This document shows, piece after piece, positions 1 to 11,430 of a stretch of 47,982 bases of DNA. The notes beneath the pieces were generated by a model. It saw only the letters and a program-made list of their open reading frames with translations, made no database searches and was not told the origin of the DNA. Source of the DNA: Hirudo medicinalis (lineage: Eukaryota > Annelida > Clitellata > Hirudinida > Hirudinidae). Within the stretch, counting starts at the first letter, position 1. Each line of letters begins with the position of its first letter. The position numbers and the translations under genes were made by a program. Location of the stretch: assembly GCA_011800805.1 (NCBI GenBank), contig MPNW01000540.1:64606-112587 (forward strand). The letters are read 5' to 3'.

Positions 1-239
1 AGTGCGTGTAGGTCATCCATCATCGATAATCCATTCATTCCATACGCATCGTCCGTCGTCATCACCATCACCAGCGTCGTCGTCTCATCATCATAATCAT
101 CACCATCGCCATGATATGATGATGTATATCTCAATAATAATTATTAATAATATTATTATTATTAACTTATTATAGAGTAAATACTAGTGTACAATCCACC
201 CGTAAAATTTTACGAGTCTTGAAAATATCGTGCCGACAG
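1..239. other. Non-coding AT-rich flank
   Basis: Low-complexity sequence: CATC/CAT-rich stretch to about 115, then AT-rich DNA with TTA/TAA runs. No exon seen. A polypyrimidine-poor acceptor (gccgacag) at 239 opens the first candidate exon. Confidence 0.5.
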
Positions 240-1599
240 ATGGAGGGTCGAGCAATTGTTGTCTGTGCTGCGTGAACTCTGGGTACAATTCTGGCAAGAC
301 CATCCTTAAGTGGCTCGGGTCAAAGTTCAAGGAGTGCACGGGGAAGGCTGACATCACCTTCGCAGACGTTGGTCTAATAATTTTTTTATTTTATTTTATT
401 TTATTTATTTGTTTCCATAAATCATATTATCCATATATATAATCCATGTAATAATAATAATAATAATAATATTGTGATATATCTACTTAAATATTTATCG
501 AATTAATATATTTATCAAATATTTATCGAATATGTAATCAGTTCAGTCGGCTTAATTCTGTAGTTCATTGTCCGTTATCATCAGTATTTATGTCAGTTTA
601 ACGTGATTGATGATTTATGAATTTTTTTAAATTAATATTATTATTACTTTTATTTTATTTAAAAAAATATGTCGCTATTTTTAATCATTTTTAAAGATTC
701 GCTTTCAAACATTGTCCGATTTTTGTGATCGGTTTCTTGAGACCGACCTTCTCACTCAGATATCAATCAGTTATGTTTAAATTATTTGCCATGCATTTCC
801 TTCTTTCAACTGATTGATTGATTGACAAACTCAACGATTGATCGCTCCACTCACACATCCATCCACCCATCCATCCACCCATCCATCCACCCATCCATCC
901 ATCCACCCATCCATCCACCCACCATCCTTCCTTCCAATGGTGGACAATGAACTGACCAGTGGATCATTAAGACGCCCATACGACGCTTCGGACGTTTGTT
1001 TCTTTGATCTGCAGTTGGGATGAGTTACTTTTGAAGTTTATCTTTCTCGATTGTGATGATGATGATGACGACGAGGATGACGACGATGACGGTGATGATG
1101 ATGGTGATGTACTTATCATCAGTGGTAAAACGCCTTGAGATTAGATTTAATAATATTATTATTATTGATATTATTATCTTGTACAAAAGTATTACTATAA
1201 TTAAACAACTCCACGTTTATTGGTTTATGTGGTAGTCATATTGCACGTGACCACCATCCGGCCACCAATAACAGGGTAAACATTTATCTATTTTTATCGA
1301 CCAATCAGATGAGTCGGGGAGGGTGAGGTCAAAGAAGTTTGACCTCGCTTTCTTTTACAGCCCTATATCTCTCTTAATTAAAAGCCAGCAATATGTTTGC
1401 GTGGTCAGTGGGAAAATCGGTCACTCCTTCACTCACTCACTCACTCACTCACTCACTCACTCACTCACTCACTCACTCACTCACTCACTCACTCACTCAC
1501 TCACTCACTCACTCACTCACTCACTCACTCACTCACGACACTCACTCANATAATAATAATAATAATAATAATAACAACAATAACAACAACAATAACGAC

Positions 1600-1646
<47 letters not shown>

Positions 1647-2273
1647 TAACAACAACAATAACGACATTAATAATAATAATAATAATAACAATAATAATAA
1701 TAATAACAATAATAATAATTATGTCTCTATTTATTTCTTTCGATTGCTTCACTGCTTTGTTGAAATTCATTGTTTTTAAAGTTTAATGATTCCCTGTTTT
1801 GTGAGAGTAATGAGGAGATGAGGTGCGCTAAGGTTGGACACTTTGAAGATGCTTTTCGTATCCGATGGAACTTACTTCTTGTCCGATGGACAATACTTCT
1901 TCGGCTGCTTCATCCATCCATCCATCATCCATTCTTCCATCCATCCATCCATCCATCCATCCATTTTTTTGTTCGTGAGAATTTAGAGAAATTTTGTATC
2001 TTAAATACCTTAAACACGAACGTTAAAGCCGCAAAAGAAACTAATCTAAAATAACTCCAGGGTCAGTTTATCCATCCGTTATAATAAATAATAAATACGT
2101 AATTATGATTAAGCATATTTATGGTGTTGTGTGCACTTCACATCTTCTTCATGTGTTTCATGTGCTCATGCAGAAGACCACCATGATTTCAACTCCAATA
2201 CGACAAGTGGAGATAACAATTATGGCGGTGCAACGACGACGACGACGACGACGATGATGATGATGATGATGAC

Positions 2274-2311
<38 letters not shown>

Positions 2312-2333
2312 CGACGATGATGATGATGATGAC

Positions 2334-2371
<38 letters not shown>

Positions 2372-4738
2372 CGTAGATGATGACGATGCTGGTGATGATG
2401 ATGATGATGATGATGATGATGGCGATGACGATGGCGATGGCGATGGCGATGGCGATGGCGACGACGACGACGACGACGATGACGATGACGATGATGATGA
2501 TGCTGGTGATGGTGATGATCACGCTGGTGGTTATGACGATGATATGACGTGACATTGACGATGACTTGACGATGACTATTCTCAGGTTGGTGGCTCTCCC
2601 TGGACGAGGATCATACATTCCTCAAGAAGCTGCCGCAACTCGAAAGTCCAGTTCATGACAGATTTTCAAGCTTCAACAGCAAGACTATCGGATTCATAAC
2701 CGTGAGAATTTCCCTACAAAATAAAATAATAAATAAACAAAATAAAAAACAATAGCTTCTAATTTGTTCCTTTCTAACCGACAAATTACTGTCGCAACCC
2801 GGCGTGATATTGCCTGAGAAACCGATTAGAATAGCAGCACCGGAGTCTCTATGGCGGCGGTTAAAAATCTAATTTCAAGCGAATTAAGCTCCTAAAATTG
2901 ATATCACTGACGCATGGCGGAATCAGAGGATGTGCACACAATCTGTACGCCTATACAGACCACCGATATGCTGCATGTTTTTGGAGGAGGATGTGCAGCT
3001 ATCGCTCATAATGAGAGATGTCTGTTTATGTTTTGATCTAACAGTGCGATGAGGCGAATCTGAAGAGGCTGCCGACGAAACTTCGAGACCAAGTAGAGGC
3101 CACGGAGTCAGCAACCAGACCCCAGGATAGCAAATTGCTCAAGTAATTTGAATAATTCACTTATTTCGCTTTCTCAATTTCTAAATGCTGTTTTAGTTTG
3201 TTCGACTTTAACCAGTATCGTGTGAGAAAATCCCGTCTGTTAGGAATTTTTTTGTTTATAATTTCGAGATCTGCATTTCTTGTTTCGATTGTTTATTGTT
3301 GAATCAGCGAGTGCGGAGAGATTTTCGCCGTGCCAATCCCGTTTTTACGTCCGTCCTGCTTGCGGAGAAATTCAGGAAAAAAAAATTGCTGAGATGATTT
3401 GGAAAAAAAAACTTTCTTTTTAGAAGCATCGAAAAATTGGCAAGCGATAAAGCGAAGCTGGAATCTCGTTACACAACCTACTCCTCCCTTGCCAACCAAT
3501 TCGTTAAGGTATTTCGCCCTGAGCCTTTCCATTGTCGTAAATTATGTTAAAGAATTCAGGTCGCGGATTTTAAATAAAAAAATATCTACTGGAATTTTCT
3601 AGACTTTGGAAGAAAGTAAGAAATCAAAGTTCGACAGCTTCACGAGAGATGATCTACGTGCCATTTTCACGGTTGACCTAGCAATAAATTTGATCAAATT
3701 AATATTTTTTATTTATACTAGGTTATTTTTAAATTTTACACTCCTTTAATTAAATTTAATTTCAGAAATGCCAATTAACCGACGACGAATTAAACTTGCT
3801 GTTCGGTACCAGTCAAGCAGACGACATTTTTCGGAAGTTTTCTAACAAGGACAAGAAAGACGTACGGGATGTTTACAATTTCTGCATTACAATGTTTACG
3901 AGTGTTTTGCATAAAAAAGATATTGTTTTATATCCATGATATGGAAATGTGCTTCTTTTAGCCATTGAAAGACATATTTGCTTGCAGGTAAATGTGCAGG
4001 ATGTTTACGCTTTCTTGGAAAAAGGAAGGAACGCAATGTACGAATCGGTAGTCCACGTAAAATCTCCGAAGCTCAACAGTAATGTCGAGCAGTTGAAAGC
4101 CTTATCAGATCTTTTGCACGTGCACAACTTGACATCGTGTTTCCTCAGTAATGTGAGTATCGTTGTGCCAAGTTACGCTTCTAAGGTTTCGTGATTCTTG
4201 GCTCGTAAGTGCAGATTTTGTGTCTTGCAGAACAAAAACATCGAGAGAACGGTTGTGATTCCTACTGGTTATATCGATTCAAAAGTCCCAGGGAAGAGTT
4301 TGAGCAAGCAGGAAAAGCAGTATCTTGTTGAGGTATCTTGCTTTCTGATTTGTGGTTCATGTGTTTATGCAACTTGTGGCTTTTTTTTAATCCTCTTGTG
4401 CTTAGGTAATTACATTTCTTTCTATGCTTACTGATTAATTGCTCTAAATCCTAGTAAAATAGGAAAAACACACTAAACAATTATATTATTGACTTTCATT
4501 GTCTACCTGCTCAATCAGATAATTTTTTGTTACAATGTGTAATAAAATACAACAGCAAGGCAAGGAAGCCACCAGGTACTACTTGGAAAGCTATATCAAG
4601 AGAGTGCCCCTCCTGAAAGAGGAAGGTGAGAAGAATTCCTTCAGTAGGGAAGATCTGAAGCAGTTCATCGACGATGACGTCTCCGAGGTCATAGACGAGA
4701 AGGATTATCTGGAATCCTACCTGGAGAAGGTCCTATGA
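240..4738 (+). CDS. Unrecognised multi-exon protein, 5' end incomplete, possible patatin-like exon
   Basis: Proposed exons: 240-371, 2174-2227, 2586-2701, 3045-3142, 3424-3508, 3603-3671, 3766-3861, 3988-4152, 4231-4332, 4556-4738 (TGA). Codon phases agree at every junction, and the exons from 2586 on are strong. The first exon contains GKTILKWL followed by ITFADV, which resembles the stretch of patatin-like phospholipases where a glycine-rich turn leads to 'itFadl'; neither the GxSxG serine nor the DG(G/A) motif is visible here, so that assignment is weak. The rest (about 300 aa) is soluble, charged and helical: lysine/glutamate-rich segments ([16 protein letters not shown]), then two acidic stretches ([37 protein letters not shown]) loosely like degenerate EF-hand pairs but without proper loops. 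There is no signal peptide or membrane segment in the visible part. I do not recognise the family. The linkage of 240-371 and 2174-2227 to the rest rests on phase alone, across 2 kb of microsatellite. Confidence 0.68.
372..2173. repeat. Microsatellite-filled intron or spacer
   Basis: Contains (CCAT)n around 856-925, GATGAC-type repeats 1053-1115, a pure (ACTC)n tract about 1430-1536, a single N at 1549, then (AAT/AAC)n to about 1718, and (CATC)n 1912-1967. Long ORFs here are translations of the repeats. No exon seen. Confidence 0.85.
2228..2585. repeat. (GAT/GAC/GGC)n microsatellite
   Basis: About 280 bp of ATG/ACG/GCG trinucleotide repeat with drift between GAT, GAC and GGC blocks, ending at the acceptor ttctcag of the 2586 exon. 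It would translate as poly-D/M/V in different frames but sits inside a proposed intron. Confidence 0.9.
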
Positions 4739-5586
4739 GACTTCTCCGCTTACAAATCCTGACTTCGATGTTTTTCGTGCTCTCGTTGCCTCTCTTTGTC
4801 GTGACATGCCGTGGGTGCCTCGTCTAAACCGTTCGATGCTACCGGGTTCATAGATCTTAAAAAGTTAATTGCCATGTTTGTTTCTGAACACGACCAAGTT
4901 ATTACCATGCCTCCGATATATTTTTTAATGCCAAGGATATCGTTGCGACGGAGGTTTGTTGTTTCGTTGCCGACCTCGTCGTCCGTCGAGCCGATCGTTC
5001 GTTCTATATTTTCGTTTGGAAAGAGTCAGGCATTTCCTTAATTCTGCCACTTCGAATGACTTTCCCAAGTGTCGTGATTAAAATCAGGATCGGAATGCAG
5101 AAGGGCTGCACTGAAATCTGGAATTCAGAAATCGAAATCTGGAATTCAGAAATTGAAATCTCACAAAAACAAAAAGAGTTCTTTGTAGTGTTTTTTATTT
5201 ATTTATTTTTATTTTTTATTTTTTTTTTTAATCCATCCTTTAAATTCCCTTCCACGACGACTTCACACAAACTCGCTCGGAACTTTTCAAAGAGTCCTTT
5301 CAACAAGGACATCTGTATGTCAGTGCAGCATGAACGGCCATTCCGACTGGCAGTCTCGACGTTTCCAGTTTAGGCGGACTTATGCCGTCTACAAATTGAC
5401 CCCAACCAGGAGCTCTTCAGCTATTCCACTTTGCCAGTCCTAATTATCCGGCTGAGACTTTAGGACGTCATCGACGTGTTTGCTTCCTTTATGACGTCAC
5501 GTCTGGGTGAGGTGGTTTGAATTGACGTTATGTCACGAGGACGTCATCGATGGACACGTGATTGTATTCAGCTCGATGGAAGTTGG

Positions 5587-5623
<37 letters not shown>

Positions 5624-5822
5624 GTAGTAGTAGTAGTAGTAGTAATGATGGCGTAGTAGTGGTGGTGGTAGTAGTAGTATTTTTATTGTTGTTGCTGTGG
5701 TGTATTTTTTGTACTGATGACCTAATCTCCAGTCTTAATGGAACGTTTCGAATTGTTCCTGTGCTCGAACAACGAGGATTTGTATTTCATTTCCGATCAA
5801 ACCATGAAGATATTTTCAATAC

Positions 5823-5864
<42 letters not shown>

Positions 5865-6028
5865 TTTTAATTCCCACGGATCGTAAGTACTGGTTATGAC
5901 GAAGAGGAAGAAGATGACGACGACAAGGACATCGATATGTTGTCATCTCGGAGCCAAGGCTGTCGGGGCATTAAGAAGATCTGATGCATTGTTTAGCGAT
6001 GACATTATCGTCGGCTGGGCAGGCCTCC
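4739..6028. other. Intergenic spacer with TTA repeats and a CRE-like cluster
   Basis: Between the convergent 3' ends of the first two genes. It holds a 21-bp imperfect tandem duplication (5113-5154), two (ATT)n arrays (about 5591-5645 and 5823-5864), and the cluster at 5463-5560 listed separately. A possible short acidic exon at 5884-5984 ends in TGA but has no convincing partner. Confidence 0.6.
5463..5560. promoter_or_regulatory. Cluster of CRE/bZIP-like sites plus E-box
   Basis: Within 98 bp there is a perfect palindromic TGACGTCA (5492-5499), two GGACGTCATCG elements (5463-5473 and 5539-5549), TGACGTTA (5523-5530) and an E-box CACGTG (5555-5560). TGACGTCA is the established binding site of CREB/ATF factors. 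No promoter or transcript start is evident, so a regulatory role is inference. Confidence 0.4.
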
Positions 6029-8060
6029 TCACGTGATTTCATTTTTTCTGAATGTTGCACAAAGGAGAGCGGACGTTGTGAGCAGAATGCCCAGCATAGC
6101 GGCAAATGTAATTTTGTCTCCTTCACTCCACACGACAGCTTCCTCCTTTTCGTCCCTGTCTCCATTTTTTCTCGACCCGAGTCGCCTTCCTGAATACGAA
6201 ATTTGGTTCGAATTTGAAAGAAATCCCGAGAAGGATGGCCGCACATTTGTCAGGAAAGGTTGCTTACTTGTCGCGAGGTAGGAGGCCACGAAAGAGACCC
6301 CCTCGTTGCACTCGTCGACCTTCAGTTCGATTAGAACGGCTCCGGTCTCGGTCGTGACGGTGACGTTGGGCGCCTTACCCAAGACGGAAGTGCCATCGTG
6401 TCGAGAATCGAACAAGATGTCTGAGGTCGTCAATGCGTATCCATCACGCATGGTTATTTTTGATTTTCTATTCAATAGCGACTTGGAAACGAAGGTGAAC
6501 GACAGATCCAGGCGGGTGTGGTGCTTGGGGGTCCTGACGAGCCACCACGCCCCCCCTCCGCTGCAGTTGCAACCGCCGACTATCGTCCCACTCCGCCTCG
6601 TGAATGTCTCTCCACATCGAGAAATTTCATCTACTTCCTGTAGGGAATTGATTTCTCGGTTGCTTTGTTCATCGTCTGAGATGAGAAAATGGAGATTCGA
6701 GGGAAAGAATCATCGATTGTTTATCTAAAGTGGCTAAAATGGCCGATAATAAAAGCCAGATTTGTCTTGGAAGTCATAATAAAGATCTTTTCAGATGATC
6801 CACTGAAGAAAGGAATGTCGGATCGAAAGATTGGTTTGATAAGTTTACAAAAAAAAAAAAAAAAATTTAATCGAAACACATACTCAATCTCATACAGTGT
6901 AGCGAACATATTATAATTTATGTATTTATTCATTACTTACCGAAATTACTCATTTGGAGTTCGTCGGTGTGGATTTCACGACATGTCACGAACTGAGCAG
7001 GAAAACAGCTCCTTTCCAAGTGACAACATTTCCTCACCCTCACCATCACTCCTTCGACGCCGCAGTCACTCCATTCTGACCAGTGCTCTCTCCCCCCTCT
7101 AATGATAATGAATCTGATTAATATTCATCATTTCCCATGAATAATGAATATCTAATTGGAAAGTTATCGATCACAGCTATAAATAGGATGTTGTAATGCA
7201 TGTTCCGTGCCTCCGTGAGATGATTGCCTCGTAGAATTTATAAAATGAATTGATTTTTGGAAATAATCAATAAATTACCAGAAATATTACAAAAAATAAC
7301 AAAATTTAAATAAAAGTCAATTAGGAAATCCTGTTCGTCCAAGTAATGCTTTCCATATCAAGAATTCAATCGCAAGCCAGAGCGAACCCGGAGGCTAACC
7401 CTGTGAAAACAATAATGGAAATGAACTGACCGGGTCTCTCCGAGTTCAAAACCTGGCAGTGGTCTCCATGCTCACACACGGATCCGTCCTCGCCCACGGA
7501 AACGTACTTCCAGCAGACTTCATCGGCAGGAATTTCTTCCAGCAATTCGCAGTCGAATTGTGACCGGCCGTCCCTAATTGGCCGCTCTGCCAAGTAAATC
7601 TGATTGTTTCCAAAAATAAGCCTCTGCCGATTGGACGATAACCGGGTCACCGACCTTTTCCGAGTTGAACTCTGACCTCCTAGTTTTAGCGAACATTCTG
7701 ATCCTGTCCGAAGAGCTCGCGCACTTGTGACTTCCGGCGACCGACACGGTCACGTGATCGACGCATCGACCAATCAGAGAGGTTGTCAGTTGAACGACTG
7801 ACGGATTGGAAACGACGTACTCTGTCGAGTTGAGGAGGAGTGGAGGATTTCTGGAAATGTTTGAACATGGTTTCGATTTTATTCGAGAAATTTTTTTTAT
7901 TTTTGATTATTTGCCGACGAAAAATCGAATGAATTGTTCGTAAAATGTCGTTAATAACTGCTTAATAATTTAATAATTAAGATCATATTTTTATTACTAT
8001 TATTGTTATTATTATTTTTATTGTTGTTATTATTATTATTAATTTTATTATTACTCTTAA

Positions 8061-8093
<33 letters not shown>

Positions 8094-8812
8094 TATTATT
8101 ATTATTATTATTCTATAATTTGAGACTTAAATACATCTCTAACATGGACACCAGTTTAAGAGTGTACAAGTCAGGTTTGCTGAAGATACAGGGTGAGATG
8201 GTGTGTTTTGTGAGGGGGTTGTTGAAGCTTCTTGTTATCAATTCTTCGTGGATCAATCTCTCGGGAGACTTCAGTTCCCCTGTTAAGAAATTCGAAATAT
8301 AAAAAAAAATATGAAAAAAAAAATGAAAATATATAATATATGAAAAATATAATTGAATATAATCAAATTAACAAAGATTATTTACAAAATAACAAATAAA
8401 CCGAAATGAATTCCTACAATCATGTAACCAGACTTACAAGAAGTCAAGTCAATTTATGATCAAATCGTTTTAAATCAACAACAAAACCACAAATGAGGAC
8501 AAGAAATCATCTGGATCTACCCTCAAACCTGGTCCTTGGTCCGCTATGGTAGACCTCCAACATGAGATCGACCATCTTCAGGACTGGACAACACGAACTT
8601 TCGCTGGAATGCTCCGTCACGATCACCTGGAATTCCTCTCCGGATCCATGGAGTCGGAGTTCGACTCCTGGCCAGGTCATCTGGAATATGGGTCGGGTTG
8701 AGGTCGCGGCCTTGTACAATAACCGTGGGATTTTATGAGTTATTGAATGATGAGATGAATTAGATACGACGACCTCTATATGGTGTTAAAGGTCATTTGA
8801 ATGTGATGAAAA

Positions 8813-8852
<40 letters not shown>

Positions 8853-9940
8853 AATTTACTCTGAATCATATTAGCATCCATGTAATGATGATGATGATGA
8901 TGATGACGACGACGATGATGGTGGTGGTGATGATGATGATGATGATGATAATGATGATAATGACGACGATGATGATGATGATAATAATAATATTAACACA
9001 GTCATTATTACAATCTCACTTGTCCGTGCGTTCACACGACCCGAACAAGAACAAACAGATTAAAACCAAACAAACAGACAAACAAACAAACAAATAAGCA
9101 AACAAACAAACAGACAAACAAACAGACAGACAAACAAGCAAGCAGAGCTCCTCACACGGAAAGACACCAAGTGGATTTCCATCTCCACCTCGTACAAGTG
9201 CAGGAAGACATCGAAGAGACCAGCCCTGTCTAACGAAGAACACGGAAACGAAACCAATTTCTCTCGCCTAGAATTCTCCCGGACCACTCCGCGAATTTCA
9301 CGGTCGCAGTCCGAGGTCGGAGAACTCTTCCGTGGCGCTCTCTCCATCTCCGTGGCCGGTGGCGTCGAGTTGCATTTTGCGTAGACCCGGAAGTGAGAAT
9401 CAGTGACGAGATGGTGGACGAGGTGAGCAGGAATGTTCAAGGACACGTCGGATTTAAAAGCCACGAAGGTTGGTATTTCCAGGACAGGCGGAGCTGGAAG
9501 GATTTGTTGATGGATGGATGGATGGATGGATGGATGGCTGGATGGATGGATGGATGGATGGATGGATGGATGGATGGATGGATGGATGGATGGACGGGTG
9601 AATGGATGTACGGATGGACGGACGGACGGATCGATGGATGGACGGATGGATGGGTGGATGAACGAGTGGATGGACGGACGGAAAATGCAGCATTAGATGC
9701 AGCAATTGAGCAAAATGATTTTAACTCTTTTTATACAATTTGTTAACAAAATAATTCAAGACCCACTGGCAGGAAACAGACAACGAAAAAAAAGTACATC
9801 AAAGTCCAAAAGCTCATAAATTAAAATTGGAAAACATCAATCCAGGTGAATACGTGGAACGAATACCTACCTGTGGACGACTTAAAATAGCCAGCAACTA
9901 GCATCAGGTAGCACATCGATATCCACCAACTTCTGTTCAT
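6029..9940 (-). CDS. THSD1: THSD1-like type I membrane protein with TSP1 and CUB domains
   Basis: Nine exons (minus): 9940-9871, 9493-9156, 8680-8521, 8279-8135, 7850-7677, 7621-7431, 7096-6941, 6633-6268, 6189-6029; all phases close, giving 586 aa. Residues 1-24 are a signal peptide ([15 protein letters not shown]). Residues 25-360 follow the extracellular region of vertebrate THSD1: a segment with VELRLHG...EEFQV matches the human VDLNRS...GTFQV stretch, and QIYLAER...FDCELLEE matches TIHLAEN...FNCTLFDM. Residues about 363-402 are a short TSP1 repeat (HWSEWSDCG, then RVRKC). Residues 413-533 are a CUB-like domain ([30 protein letters not shown]) that vertebrate THSD1 lacks. A membrane helix lies at about 560-580, leaving a tail of only 6 residues, unlike the long tail of vertebrate THSD1. 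Vertebrate THSD1 acts at endothelial adhesions; here a surface adhesion or receptor role is inferred. Acceptor choices for exons 7 and 8 are uncertain by a few bases. Confidence 0.8.
7622..7676 (-). other. 55-nt intron in the THSD1-like gene
   Basis: Donor AG|gtcaga and acceptor ggcagag. Exon 5 and exon 6 lie in different frames, so a splice (or an indel) is required. This choice restores a stretch equal in length, within one residue, to human THSD1. An alternative 31-nt intron also restores frame but is implausibly short. Confidence 0.6.
7982..8115. repeat. (TTA)n microsatellite in THSD1-like intron
   Basis: AT-rich trinucleotide array with TTG and TTAATT interruptions, immediately downstream of the exon 4 donor at 8134. 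Confidence 0.9.
8813..9145. repeat. Stacked (AAT)n, (GAT)n and (CAAA)n arrays
   Basis: Intron between THSD1-like exons 3 and 2. Contains (AAT)n about 8813-8848, (GAT/GAC)n about 8884-8990, and CAAACAAA/CAGACAAA repeats about 9060-9145. Three different motifs lie within 330 bp. Confidence 0.9.
9508..9680. repeat. (GGAT)n tetranucleotide array
   Basis: About 170 bp of ATGG/GGAC repeats abutting, by 8 bp, the polypyrimidine tract of the THSD1-like exon 2 acceptor (ag at 9494-9495). Translates as PSIH or MDGW repeats, which are not real proteins. The same motif occurs at 856-925, 1912-1967 and 18416-18441. Confidence 0.9.
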
Positions 9941-10334
9941 ATCAATCCGATGTCATTTTAATAATTTTAAATTTAAATACGAATAAATCACAACAAACAC
10001 AACAAAACAAATAACATGATTACTCATTCACTTATGCGCTTATCCTGAACGTTTGTCTCAATTGATCGCAAATATTCAGTAATTAATCCTCCAAGTCGAT
10101 TCAAAATCTATCCGAGGTGATCCACTGGCAACCTCATCGTGTACTTTGAACCTCTGAGTTTCTTATCAACTCGCTCGAACGACAACATGTTACAGGTGTT
10201 GACTTGCGATCGGCCGGTTTGGATTTAAAGCTATTTTCTCGGATTTCTAAGAGAATTCGTCAGAAATATTACAATGGATTATTAATGGTGATAAGTAGGA
10301 TTTACGGGGATTGAATTAAACTTAAGTACTTAAT

Positions 10335-10441
10335 CTTAAGTATCAGTACTTGAGTATCTTAAATATCAGTACATGGGTATCTTAAATATCAGTACTTGAG
10401 TATCTCAAGTATCAGTAGTTGAGCATCTTAAGTATCAATAT
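10335..10441. repeat. 23-bp tandem repeat, about 4.6 copies
   Basis: Units at 10335, 10358, 10381, 10404 and a partial one at 10427. Consensus CTTAAGTATCAGTACTTGAG plus TAT. The array is flanked by near-palindromic TTAAGTACTTAATCTTAAG sequence at 10322-10340 and 10452-10478 (about one extra base). It is not a simple microsatellite. Confidence 0.85.
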
Positions 10442-10536
10442 CTTAAAGATTAAGTTACTTAATCTTAAGTACTTAAGTACTGACACTCAAGTAGTACACA
10501 TCTTTTTCTTTTTTTTAGCTCTAGGCTAAGTCTCAC

Positions 10537-10622
10537 ATCGTTTAAACAATTTATGAATGATTTGTAATACAATAATAATAATAATANATCGTTTAAACAA
10601 TTTATGAATGATTTGTAAATAC

Positions 10623-10635
<13 letters not shown>
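10537..10635. repeat. Duplicated segment around a single N, likely assembly join
   Basis: About 45 bp starting atcgtttaaacaatttatga occurs at 10537 and again at 10588 right after the N at 10587, differing by one inserted A, and both run into (AAT)n. This is what two unmerged contig ends look like. Confidence 0.7.
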
Positions 10636-10657
<22 letters not shown>

Positions 10658-11422
10658 TAATAATAATAATAATAATAATAATGATAATAATAATAATAAT
10701 AATGATGATAATAATAATATTATTAGCGCTAATTAAGAATATGATTGACATGAAATTTTGAATGGCTTCCTTCAATCAAGTGAACTGGCAGGCATTCGTT
10801 TACTTGGAGGACGATTTCAAAAGATTCCTTGAGTTTTCCTTGTTTGCAGGACAACATTGAAACACATGTGACCACTCAGTAACAACAATAATAATAATAA
10901 TAATAACGACAACAACAATAATAATAATAATAACAATACTACTACTACTACTACTACTACTACTAATAATAATAATAATAATAAAATAATAATAGCAATA
11001 ATATTATTGATAATAATTCTAATCATACTAACGCTAAAAATGAACATCATGGTCATATTAATAATATAATCATCATCATCATCATCATCGTAGTCGTCAT
11101 CGTCGTGTTCATAGTTAGCATCACAATCATCATCATCAACCTTCATCAAATTTATTGTTATTATTATTATTATTATTTTCACATTAAAATTCATCAAAAT
11201 CGAAAAAAAAGAAGTTATGTCCGAATTCAATGTTTCTATGATGTCACGGGAACGTTACGCTTGGCTTGGCTTTGTTTACATTTCAACCTCAATTCGATTT
11301 TCGCTTGCGGCTAATCGTCCGTTACAATAAAAGGTTTGATTCATTCAAAATTTTCAGCAATAGATAACATGCCACCAGCATAAAAATGCAACATGCATCC
11401 TTCGTCATAAGTAATCTCAAAG

Positions 11423-11430
11423 TATAAAAG
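11423..11430 (+). promoter_or_regulatory. TATA box (TATAAAAG)
   Basis: Perfect TATA element 107 nt upstream of the first ATG of the coiled-coil gene at 11537, placing a start site near 11455. Spacing is typical; no initiator motif is clear. Confidence 0.5.

Noticed and set aside
1430..1536. Regularly spaced repeats that might suggest a CRISPR array
   Set aside because: A pure tetranucleotide tract with no spacers in a eukaryotic genome.
1323..2618. ORFs of repeated THSL, NNN, III or DDD
   Set aside because: Produced by (ACTC)n, (AAT)n and (GAT)n microsatellites; no splice or homology support.
5884..5984. Short acidic ORF (begins TGYDEEEEDDDDKD) ending in TGA, possible terminal exon
   Set aside because: No upstream exon in phase and a weak acceptor; could be chance from GAA/GAC-rich sequence.
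7366..7430. Read-through end of THSD1-like exon 6 giving a hydrophobic tail [20 protein letters not shown]
   Set aside because: It resembles a GPI-anchor signal, but a good donor (CCCG|gtcagt) and in-phase TSP1 and CUB exons downstream explain the gene better. It could still be an alternative isoform.
9016..9243. ORFs rich in CLSVCLSV or CLFVCLFV
   Set aside because: Translation of the (CAAA)n/(CAGA)n array inside an intron.
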